In this document: positions 23,268-34,350 of the stretch, one piece after another
How the letters are laid out: each line of letters opens with the position of its first letter
How positions within the stretch are numbered: position 1 is the stretch's first letter
NCBI GenBank assembly: GCA_963585895.1
Contig: CAUZXS010000227.1
Coordinates: 86,001-150,000 of the forward strand
Reading direction: 5' to 3'
DNA: 64,000 nt
Source: Sepioteuthis lessoniana
Taxonomy: Eukaryota > Mollusca > Cephalopoda > Myopsida > Loliginidae
Made by a program: the position numbers and the translations under genes
Notes under the pieces: generated by a model
Told to the model about the DNA's origin: nothing
The model's input: only the letters and a program-made list of their open reading frames with translations
Database searches by the model: none

Positions 23268-23310
23268 ATTCTTTGGTCTAAATTCTGTCAATTTTGAATC
23301 ATTTAACAAC
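22994..23310. repeat. AT-rich dispersed repeat, copy 1
   Basis: GAGCTTATTGTGCCTATCAG, GAATTTATAAAATTCCAAGT and AAATTCTGTCAATTTTGAAT recur at 27707-27925 and partly at 55180-55370. A (TA)n lies inside at 23232-23264. Class unknown. Confidence 0.6.
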
Positions 23311-23471
23311 TTAGTTTCAATATTGAATGAAGAAAATTTCATTTTTATAGTAACATGGAGCATTTCTTATTGAATGCCATTGGGTAATGTTTTGTATTAC
23401 CATTACAACAGCATTTCTAATTAATCTCTTGTGAAATCAGACTGAATGTCCAATATATATATATTTAATTT

Positions 23472-23745
23472 TATGGCGGTGCTCATGCTGTTATGCTTAC
23501 CATCGTAGGAAATGGAGATGGTGACCCAAGTTTAAATCCAGGATAAGGCTGTTTTATATAGTGCTAATGCCTTGGAAGAAGTTATGAATAGTTGCCCTCT
23601 CTAGTTATGGGTAAATAAGACAGATTGGGCTCTTTAACCTTGGTATGGCAACAAGTTTAGGGGAATGAAAACTCTGAATTCAAACCTAGACTTTTAAAAT
23701 TGACTTTGTGTCACATTCTGCTCCTGTAGAATGGTTGGGTAAAAG

Positions 23746-23752
<7 letters not shown>
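23472..23752 (+). mobile_element. SINE-B
   Basis: Head GGCGGTGCTCATGCTGTTAT; middle TATGGGTAAATAAGACAGAT and CTTTAACCTTGGTATGGCAA; 3' end TTGTGTCACATTCTGCTCCT and GGTTGGGTAAAAG. Confidence 0.8.
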
Positions 23753-23782
<30 letters not shown>

Positions 23783-24120
23783 TTTATTTTGTTTTTATTT
23801 TGTACCTATTTCTATAACTCTAGTGATGTGAAAAAAAACAGATTATGCAATTTGCAAATAAAATAATATTACACAAACTGATATCTGTAAAAAAAATTCA
23901 ATAAAAAAGAAAAGACTAAAAATATCCATGAAAATAATCAACCAGCACTGCAATATCTAGCCAAGAGAAAAAACAATGACAGAGTTACCTAAACGAATAT
24001 GTAAAAGTGCCCAATAAACTAAGTAGAGCAAAACTAGTGTACCTAAAAGTGCTGGAAATAACCTCCCTAGGTTTCACATCATCAGAAGTCAGAATCAACC
24101 TGATGTAGGTGAAACCTTGG
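23748..24120. repeat. (TA)n plus 340-bp unit, copy 1
   Basis: TA tract followed by TCTATAACTCTAGTGATGTG, ACACAAACTGATATCTGTAA and GCACTGCAATATCTAGCCAA. The same order recurs at 25024-25430. It ends inside the foldback right arm (GTGAAACCTTGG) where a mariner inserted at TA. Confidence 0.9.
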
Positions 24121-24122
24121 TA

Positions 24123-25020
24123 CAAGAATCATTAAATAAATTTCCAGACTTTTTCGTATGGGCACTTTTATTGATAGTACACACATGAAACTCTAGTCCC
24201 TTTCGAAGTAATCTCCTCTGGCTGCAATGCACTTGTTGTACCGTTCCAAGAACTTTTGGAAGGCCTCATGGAAGTCCTCTTGTGTGAGCGTATCAAGGAC
24301 CAACGTCACAGCCTCTTTCATCTCCTCAATTGTCTCATAATGACAGCCTCTGAGCTTAGGGAATAACCAAAAGTCACAGGGAGCAAGGTCTGGACAATAG
24401 GGAGGCTGAGGAAATGTCTTGATGCCCATCTTAGTCAAATAGTCTGTGACAAGGATGGAGTTGTGGACTGGTGCATTGTCCTAGTGGAAATGCCACTGAC
24501 CCGATTTGCTGGCTTCTTCCTGACGGAATCTCTTCCTGAACTCCCTTAAAACCTCAACATACTAACCCTAAGCCTAACCCTTTGGCCTATCAACTCTGGT
24601 GTATTGACTTCCTTACTCCTCCCACAGCTCTCATCATCCCTCACAGACTCCCTGCCTTACTTGAAACCCTTATGCCACTGAAAAACTGATGCTTGATTCA
24701 TGCAAGATGCTTCAAAAGCAATCTTAAGCATTCCATACGTTTCTGTGGCATTTTTTCCAAGTTTAAAACAGAATTTTATTGCATATCGTTCTTCTAAAGT
24801 GTCCTCGCATGCAGATTGCATTTTTGAAATTCACCAGGTGTGACAATCAGGCTTTATTCGGGTGTATTCCAATTCCTGCTGTAGCTGTTGATTTGAACCT
24901 GAAATCATAAAGATTGGCCAGTCATCTCATAAGATGTATAGCAATAACATTGTGAATTTTCAAGAGTCTATGACAATTTTAAATGTCTGTATAAAAAAGT
25001 CTAGAAACTTATTGTATGCC

Positions 25021-25024
<4 letters not shown>
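24123..25024 (-). mobile_element. Non-autonomous mariner, copy 2 (~902 bp)
   Basis: Same architecture as the copy at 17552, with flanking TA. Minus-strand C-terminal block MTKMGIKTFPQPPYCPDLAP, CDFWLFPKLRGCHYETIEEM and a GGDYF-like end. The N-terminal HTH is frameshifted. The identical internal deletion joins at TAACCCTAAGCCTAACCC (24563-24580). The 81-codon ORF at 24193-24438 is the surviving C-terminal part. Confidence 0.92.
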
Positions 25025-25058
<34 letters not shown>

Positions 25059-25444
25059 TTTATTTTATTTTTATTTTATACCTATTTCTATAACTCTAGT
25101 GATGTGAAAAAAGCAGATTATGCAATTTGTAATTAAAATAATATTACACAAACTGATATCTGTAAAAAAAATTCAATAAAAAAGAAAAGACTAAAAATAT
25201 TCTTACTGCTTGAAAATAATCAACCAGCACTGCAATATCTAGCCAAGAGAAAAAACAATGACAGAGTTACCTTAGCTAATATGTAAAAGTGCCCAATAAA
25301 CTAAGAAGAGCAAAACTAGTGTACCTAAAAGTGCCAGAAACAACCTACCTAGGTTTCACCTACCCTATCATCATCAGAAGTCAGAATCAACCTGATGATC
25401 TGGTTGGTGAAACCTAGGTATGTAGTTTCTGGCTCTTTTAGGTA
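25024..25444. repeat. (TA)n plus 340-bp unit, copy 2, with intact foldback
   Basis: Second copy of the unit at 23748, about 95% alike by eye. It continues past the mariner insertion point of copy 1 and completes the hairpin (right arm to 25443). Confidence 0.9.
25323..25443. repeat. 121-bp foldback (42-bp arms)
   Basis: Left arm ACCTAAAAGTGCCAGAAACA plus ACCTACCTAGGTTTCACC pairs with the right arm GGTGAAACCTAGGTATGTAG plus TTTCTGGCTCTTTTAGGT. Within the loop, ATCATCAG and CTGATGAT can also pair. About four mismatches per arm. Confidence 0.9.
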
Positions 25445-25695
25445 TATTGGCCAAGTGGGTAGACTGTTCGCCAATGGCCCAGGAGACCAGGGTTCAGTCC
25501 CAGGTCATGTCATACAAAGACTTAAAAAAATGGTACTTGATACCTCCTTGCTTAACACTTAGCATTATAAGGTATGTGTCAAGGGTAGAGTGGAGCAACC
25601 CTGGGGAAGGAGTAGCATTCTCCCCTGCACCTCGGTGTAGTAGCTATTGAAAAGGGAACCTTCGGGTCGCCCTTGACTACGGTCGCCAACTTTAC
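25445..25695 (+). mobile_element. SINE-C, near full length
   Basis: Head TTGGCCAAGTGGGTAGACTG (A-box-like), B-box GGTTCAGTCCC, body GCTTAACACTTAGCATTATA and CTCGGTGTAGTAGCTATTGA, 3' end GTCGCCCTTGACTACGGTCG then CCAACTTTAC. The best full copy of the family in the window. The short ORF here is incidental. Confidence 0.9.
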
Positions 25696-25804
25696 TTATA
25701 TTTATATATAACGTATTTAGGCAGTAGATTCTCTGAGAAGAATATTTGAAAATAACAAAGAAGGATATGATGTTAAGCTTTATATATAGAATACTCCATG
25801 ACTC

Positions 25805-25838
<34 letters not shown>

Positions 25839-26595
25839 GAGCTGAACCAAATGTTTGTAAAAATGATGGTATATCCAATGAAAATTATAGCAGTTAAATG
25901 ATAAGACCAACAAAGTTAGTTTAAAGTAGTTCTTCCATAATCAATATCTCTTTGAAGGTATACAAAACTAATTACAACAAAACTTTCCTTTTTCATTATC
26001 TTATGGTGAATGTTTTTTTTTTCATCATAAATAGTTATTATTTTTACTGATTCTAATTTTACTTTTATATATGTACCATTATTTAACTAGCAAAGAATAA
26101 AAGTATCTATCAAAAGATATCTGATTCTAGCTTACAACAAATAGCTTTTAGTGAATAAGTAAAAAGAAAAACTCAAAATGGCATATTCTACTTGTTTAAA
26201 ATAGGCTTGTAGAATTCTGTAGGAATCGTTTTTATAAGAATCTGGCTGAATTTATTGTAAGAGACAAAATAAACATTTTGTCTGGTTATTCTCAAGATTT
26301 ATTCATGAGAGTAAATCCATGTCCATAGTCTAACATTGTTACTACTTGAATTTTGATCTAAAATTTTTATAATTAATGAGATTAATATTCACCATTGAAT
26401 TTAGTGCATTGACAAGGAAAGAGATGAGGTTTAAAAATACTTTTTTGTGTTAATAAATACTTTTTCATCTTGAAGTTATGGTTATTGATGTACATACATT
26501 TGTACATATAAATGGTATATGCACAAACCAGAATCTGTCTAAGAAAACGAGAAAGTAATTTGAGATATAAACAGATCATCCAATCCCACTTAGAA
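25696..26595. other. No recognisable gene; one (TA)n at 25811-25838
   Basis: AT-rich, with no supported repeat apart from the TA tract. Confidence 0.45.
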
Positions 26596-26868
26596 GATCA
26601 GACCTAGGGGGTGTCCTCGTGGTGTAATGGTTAAAGCGATGGACTGCGGAATCGTAGTACGCGAGTTTGTACTCCAGTTGCGCTATTACGTTCACTTTCG
26701 GGCAAGTACCCTTGGGAAAGGTATGAACCCCCTTATCCTCCCAGCTATGGGTTAAATAGTACCACTACTGTTCTTCTAGGAGAATGCCTTTGGCATTAAA
26801 TAACCTAAAAAGAGTTGATATACCATTAAACAAAGAAACCAAACCAAACTAAACCAAGACCAGACCTA
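26596..26868 (+). mobile_element. SINE-A, least diverged copy, with 11-bp target-site duplication
   Basis: Body about 26607-26857 (251 bp). Head GTGTCCTCGTGGTGTAATGG then TTAAAGCGATGGACTGCGGA keeps A-box TGGTGTAATGG and a weaker B-box (GAGTTTGTACTCC). Tail TGATATACCATTAAACAAAG. Direct repeats GATCAGACCTA and GACCAGACCTA. The best template for the family consensus. Confidence 0.92.
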
Positions 26869-28120
26869 ATGTTAATGAAAAAGAAAAAAAATATTGTTAT
26901 CTTGTGGATTTTGTTGTATCAGCAGACCACAGAGTGAAAATGAAATAAAATGAAAATTTGGGTCTTGCTAGACAGCTGAAATAGTTGTAATTGGTGCACT
27001 TGGAACTATCTTAATCACGGTATCTTTAAGATCCACAAGAATACTTAGAAGAATCCTGGACATCTGAGGAGACTTGCTGTCACTTGGACTACAGTGAGAA
27101 ACCACCTATTAAAAATAGTGTGATAAACTCCCAAGAAGCAAAATAATTGTAATGATGATAATTGCATCTTTATAGTTATTCTTGATCATCAAGTGACAAC
27201 AAGTCTCCTAAAATTTTTACTGATCCTTGCTCAACATTCTCACTGGTGTTACTAGTGCATAAACAACTAGTGTTAGAATAAACTTATAAACAACACATTT
27301 TGAAGGTCGGATCAGCAGCTCTGTACTGTAACATACATATTTAATAGTTGCTATTTAAATCTTCTTCAATATTGATTAATTAAATATATTAAAATATATT
27401 TATTGTGTAAAATACTTTTTTTCATCACTAGTCTTTTGACTTATAGAGTTGAAATGTCTTTTAATACTATCTGTAAGTATCTCAGTTGTAAGGAAATATT
27501 TTATTTTATATTTGCTTTTATTGTTTTTACATTTACTCTTGTATTAATGACAAGTTATTACTATTGATCCATTGGTATTAGGCTGTTTTAAAGGAATTTC
27601 AGTCTTTACTTCAAAGTTTATTCAAAAAATTATGATTTCAATATATTATTAATAATATTATATCATTATCAATACTCTGTGATTATCTAAAAAATTTTCT
27701 TTTGAGCTCACTGTGCCTATCAACTATATATTTTTTTTACTAATTAATCATGAAAGAGTTTTGTAGTTGAATTTTTTTATTAAAATATACAGAAGTATAA
27801 TAATGGAAGTATAAAATTAAAAATTTCTAAAAAATGAAAGAAAATTGAGGAAATGATAAATTTATAATATTATAATTATCATAATCATACAAGTTGAAAT
27901 TGAGAAAATTACTGGTATGAATGTGAAAATACTCTTCTGATAATGACACAAGAGATAACATTTGAGCCACTGGTATTCGGCTTTATCAAAAGTATTTTAT
28001 TTTTTTTTTTACTGATCTTTACTGTAAAACTTATTTCATCTACATATCTAAAGATTATGATTCTATTAACATTGAAATAAAATGTGAATTCTTCCAAGGC
28101 AAGACTGTGTCATTACCACT
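26869..28120. other. No gene; AT-rich dispersed repeat copy 2 at 27707-27925
   Basis: GAGCTCACTGTGCCTATCAA and GGAAATGATAAATTTATAAT parallel the repeat at 22994. The rest is anonymous. The minus-strand 62-codon ORF at 27909-28097 has no domain. Confidence 0.45.
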
Positions 28121-28124
28121 GTAT

Positions 28125-28500
28125 GGCTTTTAGTAAAATGCCTGGAGAAAAAGGTAGATGGGAACTACACAAAGATGCTGTTTTACACATATCCTAGAAG
28201 TAGTCCTTACCAAACAGCAATTGTACAGCCACTTACCTCCCATCTTGCAAACCATCCAAGTAAAATGAGCAAGACATGTTGGGCACTACTGAAGAAATAA
28301 GGATGAACTCATAAGCAATGTTTTCCTATGGACACAAAAGTGTTAGGCAACCAACAAAATCTTACATTCATCAGCTCTGCATGGACACTTGATGTCGTCT
28401 AGAGAACTTATCAAATGCAATGACCAATAAGATGATAAGAAAGAGTCAAAGGAATCTATGCTATCAGCATATAATGGTGATGAGGATTAAATAGATTAGT
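28125..28500 (+). mobile_element. RTE-like LINE 3' fragment
   Basis: GGAGAAAAAGGTAGATGGGA (EKKVDGN), CAGCCACTTACCTCCCATCT (SHLPPI) and GAAATAAGGATGAACTCATA (KDELI), ending in a GATGAGGATTAAATAGATTA tail. Several frameshifts. Confidence 0.8.
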
Positions 28501-28589
28501 TTAGAGCCACTGAAATTACTTTTGTTCAGCAAATTAATGGAAAATTATTCAGTAACAACCATAAATAAGTACACCTCCTAACAATTCAA

Positions 28590-28875
28590 AATAAATGCTG
28601 ATAGGGATAGTTGGGGAGTGAGAGTCAAAGGAATCTGTGCTGTTGGCATCCCTTGATGATGATGATCAATACTGTGTGATCAAAGCGATATAATCCTGTG
28701 GCCCTCTTCACATGTACAGGCAAGAGCAGGACGACCAGCTAGAAACTATATACCATGACTCTGTGCTGATACAGGATATAGCCTTGAAGACCTCCTGGGA
28801 GTGATGGATGATAGAGACGAGTGGCAAGAGAGGATCAGAGAGATCCATACTGACAGTGTGACATGATGATAATGA
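28590..28875 (+). mobile_element. Two further LINE 3' scraps
   Basis: 28598-28672 repeats the terminal AGAGTCAAAGGAATCTGTGC and GATGATGATGATC tail. 28700-28875 begins GGCCCTCTTCACATGTACAG and includes AGCAGGACGACCAGCTAGAA (AGRPARN-like) and GATGGATGATAGAGACGAGT. Order and spacing differ from an intact element, so these are separate or rearranged insertions. Confidence 0.7.
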
Positions 28876-29858
28876 AGTTATCTATTGGAAATTTCAAAGA
28901 ATCTCTGTCTCTATCAAATTTCTGGTATTTGTTTTTATTCCATCTTTCTTAACTAATATGAAAATGTTCTCCAACAGCTGTTGTTTTGTCATCAACCAGT
29001 GATTTTAAAAAAACAAAACAAAAAAAAATTGTTTATGTTGCATTGTGGACAGATTGTAATAATTCTTTTCAAAACAGTTTTATTGTGAATACTTAAATAT
29101 TTGGCTGGGTGTTAAATCAACATTCTGCCAATTGATTCTGTCCAAGTTAATGGTTTTACAGGAAAAATTATAGAACTAAAGATATTTGATCTGCTGAAAT
29201 GCAATGTAGACTTTTTGGGTGTGAATGGACAGTCGGATAAGCAGACTGTTAGCTGAGAAATCTAATGGACTCTCTTTGTTTTATGGTGGTTGTTGATCAA
29301 AGAATCTTTACTCACTGAAGACATTTTGCCTGCTGAGAAACATTGCTCTTTGAATTTCTGATTTGAGAAATTATCATTATTATGCATTGATTTACTTAGA
29401 CTAGTATCCTTATTTTGATTATTATTATTGTTTCAACATTTTGATTGTTTTATTCTCTGACTTTCAGATAACATGAGAATTTTAATCTGAACTCTATTCG
29501 ATCTATGGGATAGATTGTCCTTGTTTTGCTGTGTATTCAAGGTATTGATAATCCTCTCAGTAGGCCAAGCATAGTATTAAACACTATATGGTTGCTTTTG
29601 ATTTTAAAAGGTTTAAAGTTGAAAAATTCTATCATCTAATTGTCCTTTGAGATAATGGCTCAGTGTATTTGCTATTTAATTGTTCACGTGTTCAAGTTTA
29701 GATTCAACCTATTTATACATTTTGTTTTGATAGAACGAGCAGACTGAGCAAAAATAAAGGAGGATAGTTAGTTTATCCTCTAGCATAGGTAGTGGAGTGA
29801 TAACAATTCAGTGCTGTGTCCTGAATACTGGATTTGGTTTGAAATATGTAAGTAAAAA
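28876..29858. other. No recognisable gene or repeat
   Basis: AT-rich, no motif supported. Confidence 0.45.
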
Positions 29859-29860
29859 AA

Positions 29861-30096
29861 GTTGGCGACCATAGTTGAGGGCAACCAGAAGGCTCTCTTT
29901 TCAATAGCTACTACCCCGAGGTGTAGGGGAGGGTGGTACTCCTTTCCCTGGATTGCTCCACTTTACCCTTGATGCGTACCTTATATTGCTGAGTGTTAAG
30001 CAAAGAGGTATCAAGTACCATTTTTAAAGTCTTTGGTATTGAAACCCAGTCTCCCGGACCATTGGGGAACACTCTACCCACTTGGCCAATGAGCCG
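29861..30096 (-). mobile_element. SINE-C, minus strand
   Basis: Starts GTTGGCGACCATAGTTGAGG (reversed 3' end) and ends CACTTGGCCAATGAGCCG (reversed head). Full length. No clear flanking direct repeat found by eye. Confidence 0.85.
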
Positions 30097-30145
30097 ATTT
30101 AGAAGTTACCAATACCTGAAGAACCTTAGTGAATACAACCACCAG

Positions 30146-30316
30146 ACTGGTTGGTTGGTTTCTTTGTTTAATGGCATATCAACCTTTTTTAGGTTATTTA
30201 ATGCCAAAGCCATTCTCCTAGAAGAACAGTAGTGGTACTATTTAACCCATGGCTGGGAGGATAAGGGGGTTCATACCTTTCCCAAGGGTATTTGCCCGAA
30301 AGGGAACGTAATAGAC
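30146..30316 (-). mobile_element. SINE-A, minus strand, 5'-truncated
   Basis: GGTTTCTTTGTTTAATGGCA, GAACAGTAGTGGTACTATTT and TCATACCTTTCCCAAGGGTA. It stops inside the head-proximal part (GGGAACGTAATAG). Confidence 0.85.
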
Positions 30317-31349
30317 CAGATTGTTATGACAATCAAGATGAAGACACCAATTTGAATCAAGCAGAGTAAAATAATAAAATAGTTTTTTAAAGAGTTTCAT
30401 TGTCAGATTTTGTGATGAAATGATGAAAATATCAAGCTGATTTATTTGGCTGCCAAAATAACACAATTCCAAGCTGTTTTTATTTTTGAGTACCCTGGTT
30501 ACTATCAGTCAAATGAATAGAATTCACTGACCAAAATCTAGCCAGAAGGTGGTGCTTGTGAAAAGGCTAATTATGGCACCACCCTGCTTACAGAGGCTGA
30601 ATACATCTCTTACATGTAAGTGTATTGTCTAGTAATTTTTGGTTGATGCACTAATTGCAATATCATTTATTGAACTTATTTTATAAGTAGTCTGTAGGTT
30701 TCATGCAGCTGTGTGTTTGAAAACCTTGATTTATATTAATGATGTTGATTCTTGATAAACTTACAACAGTACAAGACTATAAGTGTAGGGCATTTGGTGA
30801 ATATTGACCTTTCTAGGTTAATGATAGTCTGTTAGCTTAGCATTGCTATACAACTAGTTGGGTACGAGTGTAAGTCTCCCCGTAGGGATCAAATTCTGTA
30901 ATGCTCTAAGAGATGAGCTTGTTAACTGTTACTCAATTGTTCAGTATTATCTGTTTATGTAACATTCAGTTCCTTAAGAGATTATTCTACTTGAAATAGA
31001 AAAGAAAATAATGTGAATCCTTGTATTGATCAAGCTCTCACATAAAAGAGGTGTTTTACTACTTGAGCTAATAATTTTAAGTCAATGCAATTATTTTTCT
31101 GATGCATTTTCTTTTGATTAGAATCTGTTTATATATTATGAAAATTCTTATATTTGTATGTAGGTCTGTAACCCAATGAAAAGGATACATCATAGCAAGA
31201 TTTTTATTTGAGCAATATACTTAAAATGCTCTAATTTAGAGAATGAAGTTGTTTTCAGTCTTTTATGCAAGTGAATGGTAGTTTTCTGCAATAAATGTTC
31301 ACACTGAATGTCGTTTTTTAATCATCTAAATTCTGGATATAATGGATAT
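30317..31349. other. No supported gene; possible old SINE relic at about 30700-30900
   Basis: GTGTAGGGCATTTGGTGAAT resembles similar strings at 57555 and 37590 (GGTGTTTGGTGACTATCAG), hinting at another degraded family. Not strong enough to delimit. Confidence 0.35.
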
Positions 31350-31495
31350 AACTATGAAATGTTAATTAAAATCGTTCACTCCTTCCTAAAAAGAAGCATC
31401 ATTATCTTCATGGACAACTGTTAACTATGAAATTCTAATTAGAATCCATCACTGCCTGCTAAATAGAAGTATCAATATCATCATGGACTATTGCT
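31350..31495. repeat. Diverged 73-bp tandem duplication
   Basis: Two units beginning AACTATGAAAT at 31350 and 31423, with shared AGAAGCATCATTATC/AGAAGTATCAATATC and TTCATGGAC/ATCATGGAC. About 20% divergence by eye. Confidence 0.8.
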
Positions 31496-31829
31496 AAAAT
31501 GGGAACACAATGGTTTCTTGGGTTATTTAGTCTAATATTATAAATAGGAATTCACACTTAAATTTTTCAACTGGCTTCAAATTTTTTTTTTTTCAATATT
31601 TTGAGGTAAAAACTTTTCATATTGAAATAACAGAAAATTTTGAAAAGAATATACTTAACTACATTATAGCTTTAAGAAAAACAAACAGCAGTGTTGTTGT
31701 TTTTTTTGTTTTTTTTCCTCTCTTGGTAGGAAAGAGTATTTTACATGATAACATTATAATAACAGCCATTCACAAACAGTTTTTAAAATTTTTATATTCT
31801 TCTTACCTGTTTTATACTTTATTCTCTGT

Positions 31830-33434
31830 CAGATGAATAAAATTTCTATATTCTTCTTACCTGTTTTATACTTTATTCTGTGTCAGATGAATAAAATTTC
31901 TATATTCTTCTTGCCTGTTTTATACTTTATTCTGTGTCAGATGAATAAAATTTCTATATTCTTCTCATCTGTTTTATTCATTATTTTGTGTCAGATGAAT
32001 AAAATTTCCATATTCTTCTTACCTGTTTTATACTTTATTCTGTGTCAGATGAATAAAATTTCTATATTCTTCTTATCTGTTTTATTCATTATTTTGTGTC
32101 AGATGAATAAAATTTCCATATTCTTCTTACCTGTTTTATACTTTATTCTGTGTCAGATGAATAAAATTTCTATATTTTTCTTACCTGTGCCAGATGAATA
32201 AAATTTCTATATTCTTCTTACCTGTTTTATGCTTTATTCTGTGTCAGATGAATTAAATTTCTATATTCTTCTTGCCTGTTTTATACTTTATTCTGTGTCA
32301 GATGAATGAAATTTCTATATTCTTCTTGCCTGTTTTATACTTTATTCTCTGTCAGATGAATAAAATTTCTATATTCTTCTTACCTGTTTTGTACATTATT
32401 CTGTGTCAGATGAATAAAATTTCCATATTCTCCTTACCTGTTTTATACTTTATTCTGTGTCAGATGAATAAAATTTCTATATTTTTCTTACCTGTGTCAG
32501 ATGAATAAAATTTCTATATTCTTCTTACCTGTTTTATACTTTATTCTGTCTCAGATGAATAAAATTTCTATATTCTTCTTACCTGTGCCAGATGAATAAA
32601 ATTTCTATATTCTTCTTACCTGTGCCAGATGAATAAAATTTCTATATTCTTCTTACCTGTTTTATACTTTATTCTGTGTCAGATGAATAAAATTTCTATA
32701 TTCTTCTTACCTGTGCCAGATGAATAAAATTTCCATATTCTTCTTACCTGTTTTAAACTTTATTCTGTGTCAGATGAATAAAATTTCTATATTCTTCTTA
32801 CCTGTTTTATACTTTATTCTGTGTCAGATGAATAAAATTTCTATATTCTTCTTACCTGTGCCAGATGAATAAAATTTCCATATTCTTCTTACCTGTTTTA
32901 TACTTTATTCTGTGTCAGATGAATAAAATTTCTATATTCTTCTTACCTGTGCCAGATGAATAAAATTTCTATATTCTTCTTACCTGTGCCAGATGAATAA
33001 AATTTCTATATTCTTCTTACCTGTTTTATACTTTATTCTGTGTCAGATGAATAAAATTTCTATATTCTTCTTACCTGTGCCAGATGAATAAAATTTCCAT
33101 ATTCTTCTTATCTGTTTTATACTTTATTCTGTGTCAGATGAATAAAATTTCTATATTCTTCTCACCTGTTTTATACATTATTCTGTGTCAGATGAATAAA
33201 ATTTCTATATTCTTCTTACCTGTTTTATACATTATTCTGTGAATAACATTTCTATATTCTCCTTACCTGCTTTATACTTTGCTCTATGTCAGATGAATAA
33301 AATTTCTATATTCTTCTTACCTGTGCCAGAGGAATAAAATTTTTATATTCTTCTTACCTGTTTTATACTTTATTCTGTGCCAGATGAATAAAATTTTTAT
33401 ATTCTTCTTACCTATTTTATTCTTTATTCTGTGC
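31830..33434 (+). repeat. Minisatellite with mixed 54-bp and 37-bp units (~33 units)
   Basis: The long unit starts CAGATGAATAAAATTTCTAT, continues ATTCTTCTTACCTG and ends TTTTATACTTTATTCTGTGT (54 bp). The short unit is identical for its first 35 or so bases and ends CTTACCTGTGC, lacking 17 bp. The first six units are long; short units appear from 32154 and increase between 32461 and 33081. Because 54 is divisible by three, open frames of 122 and 78 codons repeat MNKISIFFLPVLYFILCQ; they end wherever a 37-bp unit shifts the frame. No start-site or splice evidence for expression. Confidence 0.97.
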
Positions 33435-34350
33435 CAGACAAAGGTGTGGAGTCACAACATTCAATAATAACTTAGGATCAGTTGAAAACAAAAATTGATG
33501 CAAAAATAATCCTGAAAATTATTTATCACTGTCATGTGAGGAAAATTAGAAAAATAATAAATTAAATTTCAAAATGTTTTATTATTTGTGTGTGTATTCT
33601 GAAATGATTTATAAGATTTTGAATTTAAATTGAAAATCCTTACGTATAATTAGACAATCCCTGCTTATCGATTTAATTGTGTTGGATATTGTTTCTGTCT
33701 TCAATTCTTAAATGGAAAGAATAGAAAAAGCATCTCTTGACTTTTGAATAATAATATAAGACCAAGAAAAATTGAATTTACAATGCACAGTGCAACTTTT
33801 GGTGAAATAACTCTTGACCTCTTCTTTTCATTTGCATAATTGAAATCTCAAAATTGATAACAGTTTTTAATGCACATAATGCCGATAATTTTCCAAGCTT
33901 GGAAACTAGACTATTGTTTATAATATATGAATGACTTGTGATATTTGTTCTGTTTATTTTCTTTTTTTCTTTCTATCTCATTCCTCTTCTTTTTCTTCAT
34001 TGTTTCTTTAACTCTATCTTCATTTTTCTCTCAACTTTTCATTATCTTTTCAAAGATTTCCTTCTAGCAAATATTCTATCCTGATTTTGTGTTAAGTAGA
34101 ATTTGAACGATAGCCAAAATGGAAGTTTTAAATGATACATTGAATTTTCTTTTTATATTTACCTTCGAAAATATAAAAAGAAAATCTTTGATTTGAATTT
34201 TCAAAAAATAGTGCCCAATGAGGATTTTAAAAAGAATTATTTTCCTAATTAAAACAACAAAAATAAAATTAAAATCAAGTGAAATGATTTTTTTTTACTT
34301 TATTCATTTTCTGTTAGTTATTAAACATTTTTCATATAAATAAAACTTGC
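33435..34350. other. No recognisable gene; one short perfect hairpin
   Basis: AT-rich. The hairpin at 34152-34193 is listed separately. Confidence 0.45.
34152..34193. repeat. 42-bp hairpin (17-bp perfect arms)
   Basis: ATTTTCTTTTTATATTT and AAATATAAAAAGAAAAT are exact complements separated by ACCTTCGA. Confidence 0.9.

Noticed and set aside
26607-26680. tRNA gene
   Set aside because: The A-box is good, but the acceptor stem is not closed and the B-box is weak. The sequence continues into a SINE body that recurs many times.
31833-32508. Open frames of 122 and 78 codons with a membrane-like repeat MNKISIFFLPVLYFILCQ
   Set aside because: They are the translation of the 54-bp minisatellite. 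The frame is open only because 54 is divisible by 3, and it ends where a 37-bp unit occurs.
31830-33434. CRISPR-like array of evenly spaced repeats
   Set aside because: Units are head-to-tail with no unique spacers, in a eukaryotic repeat context.
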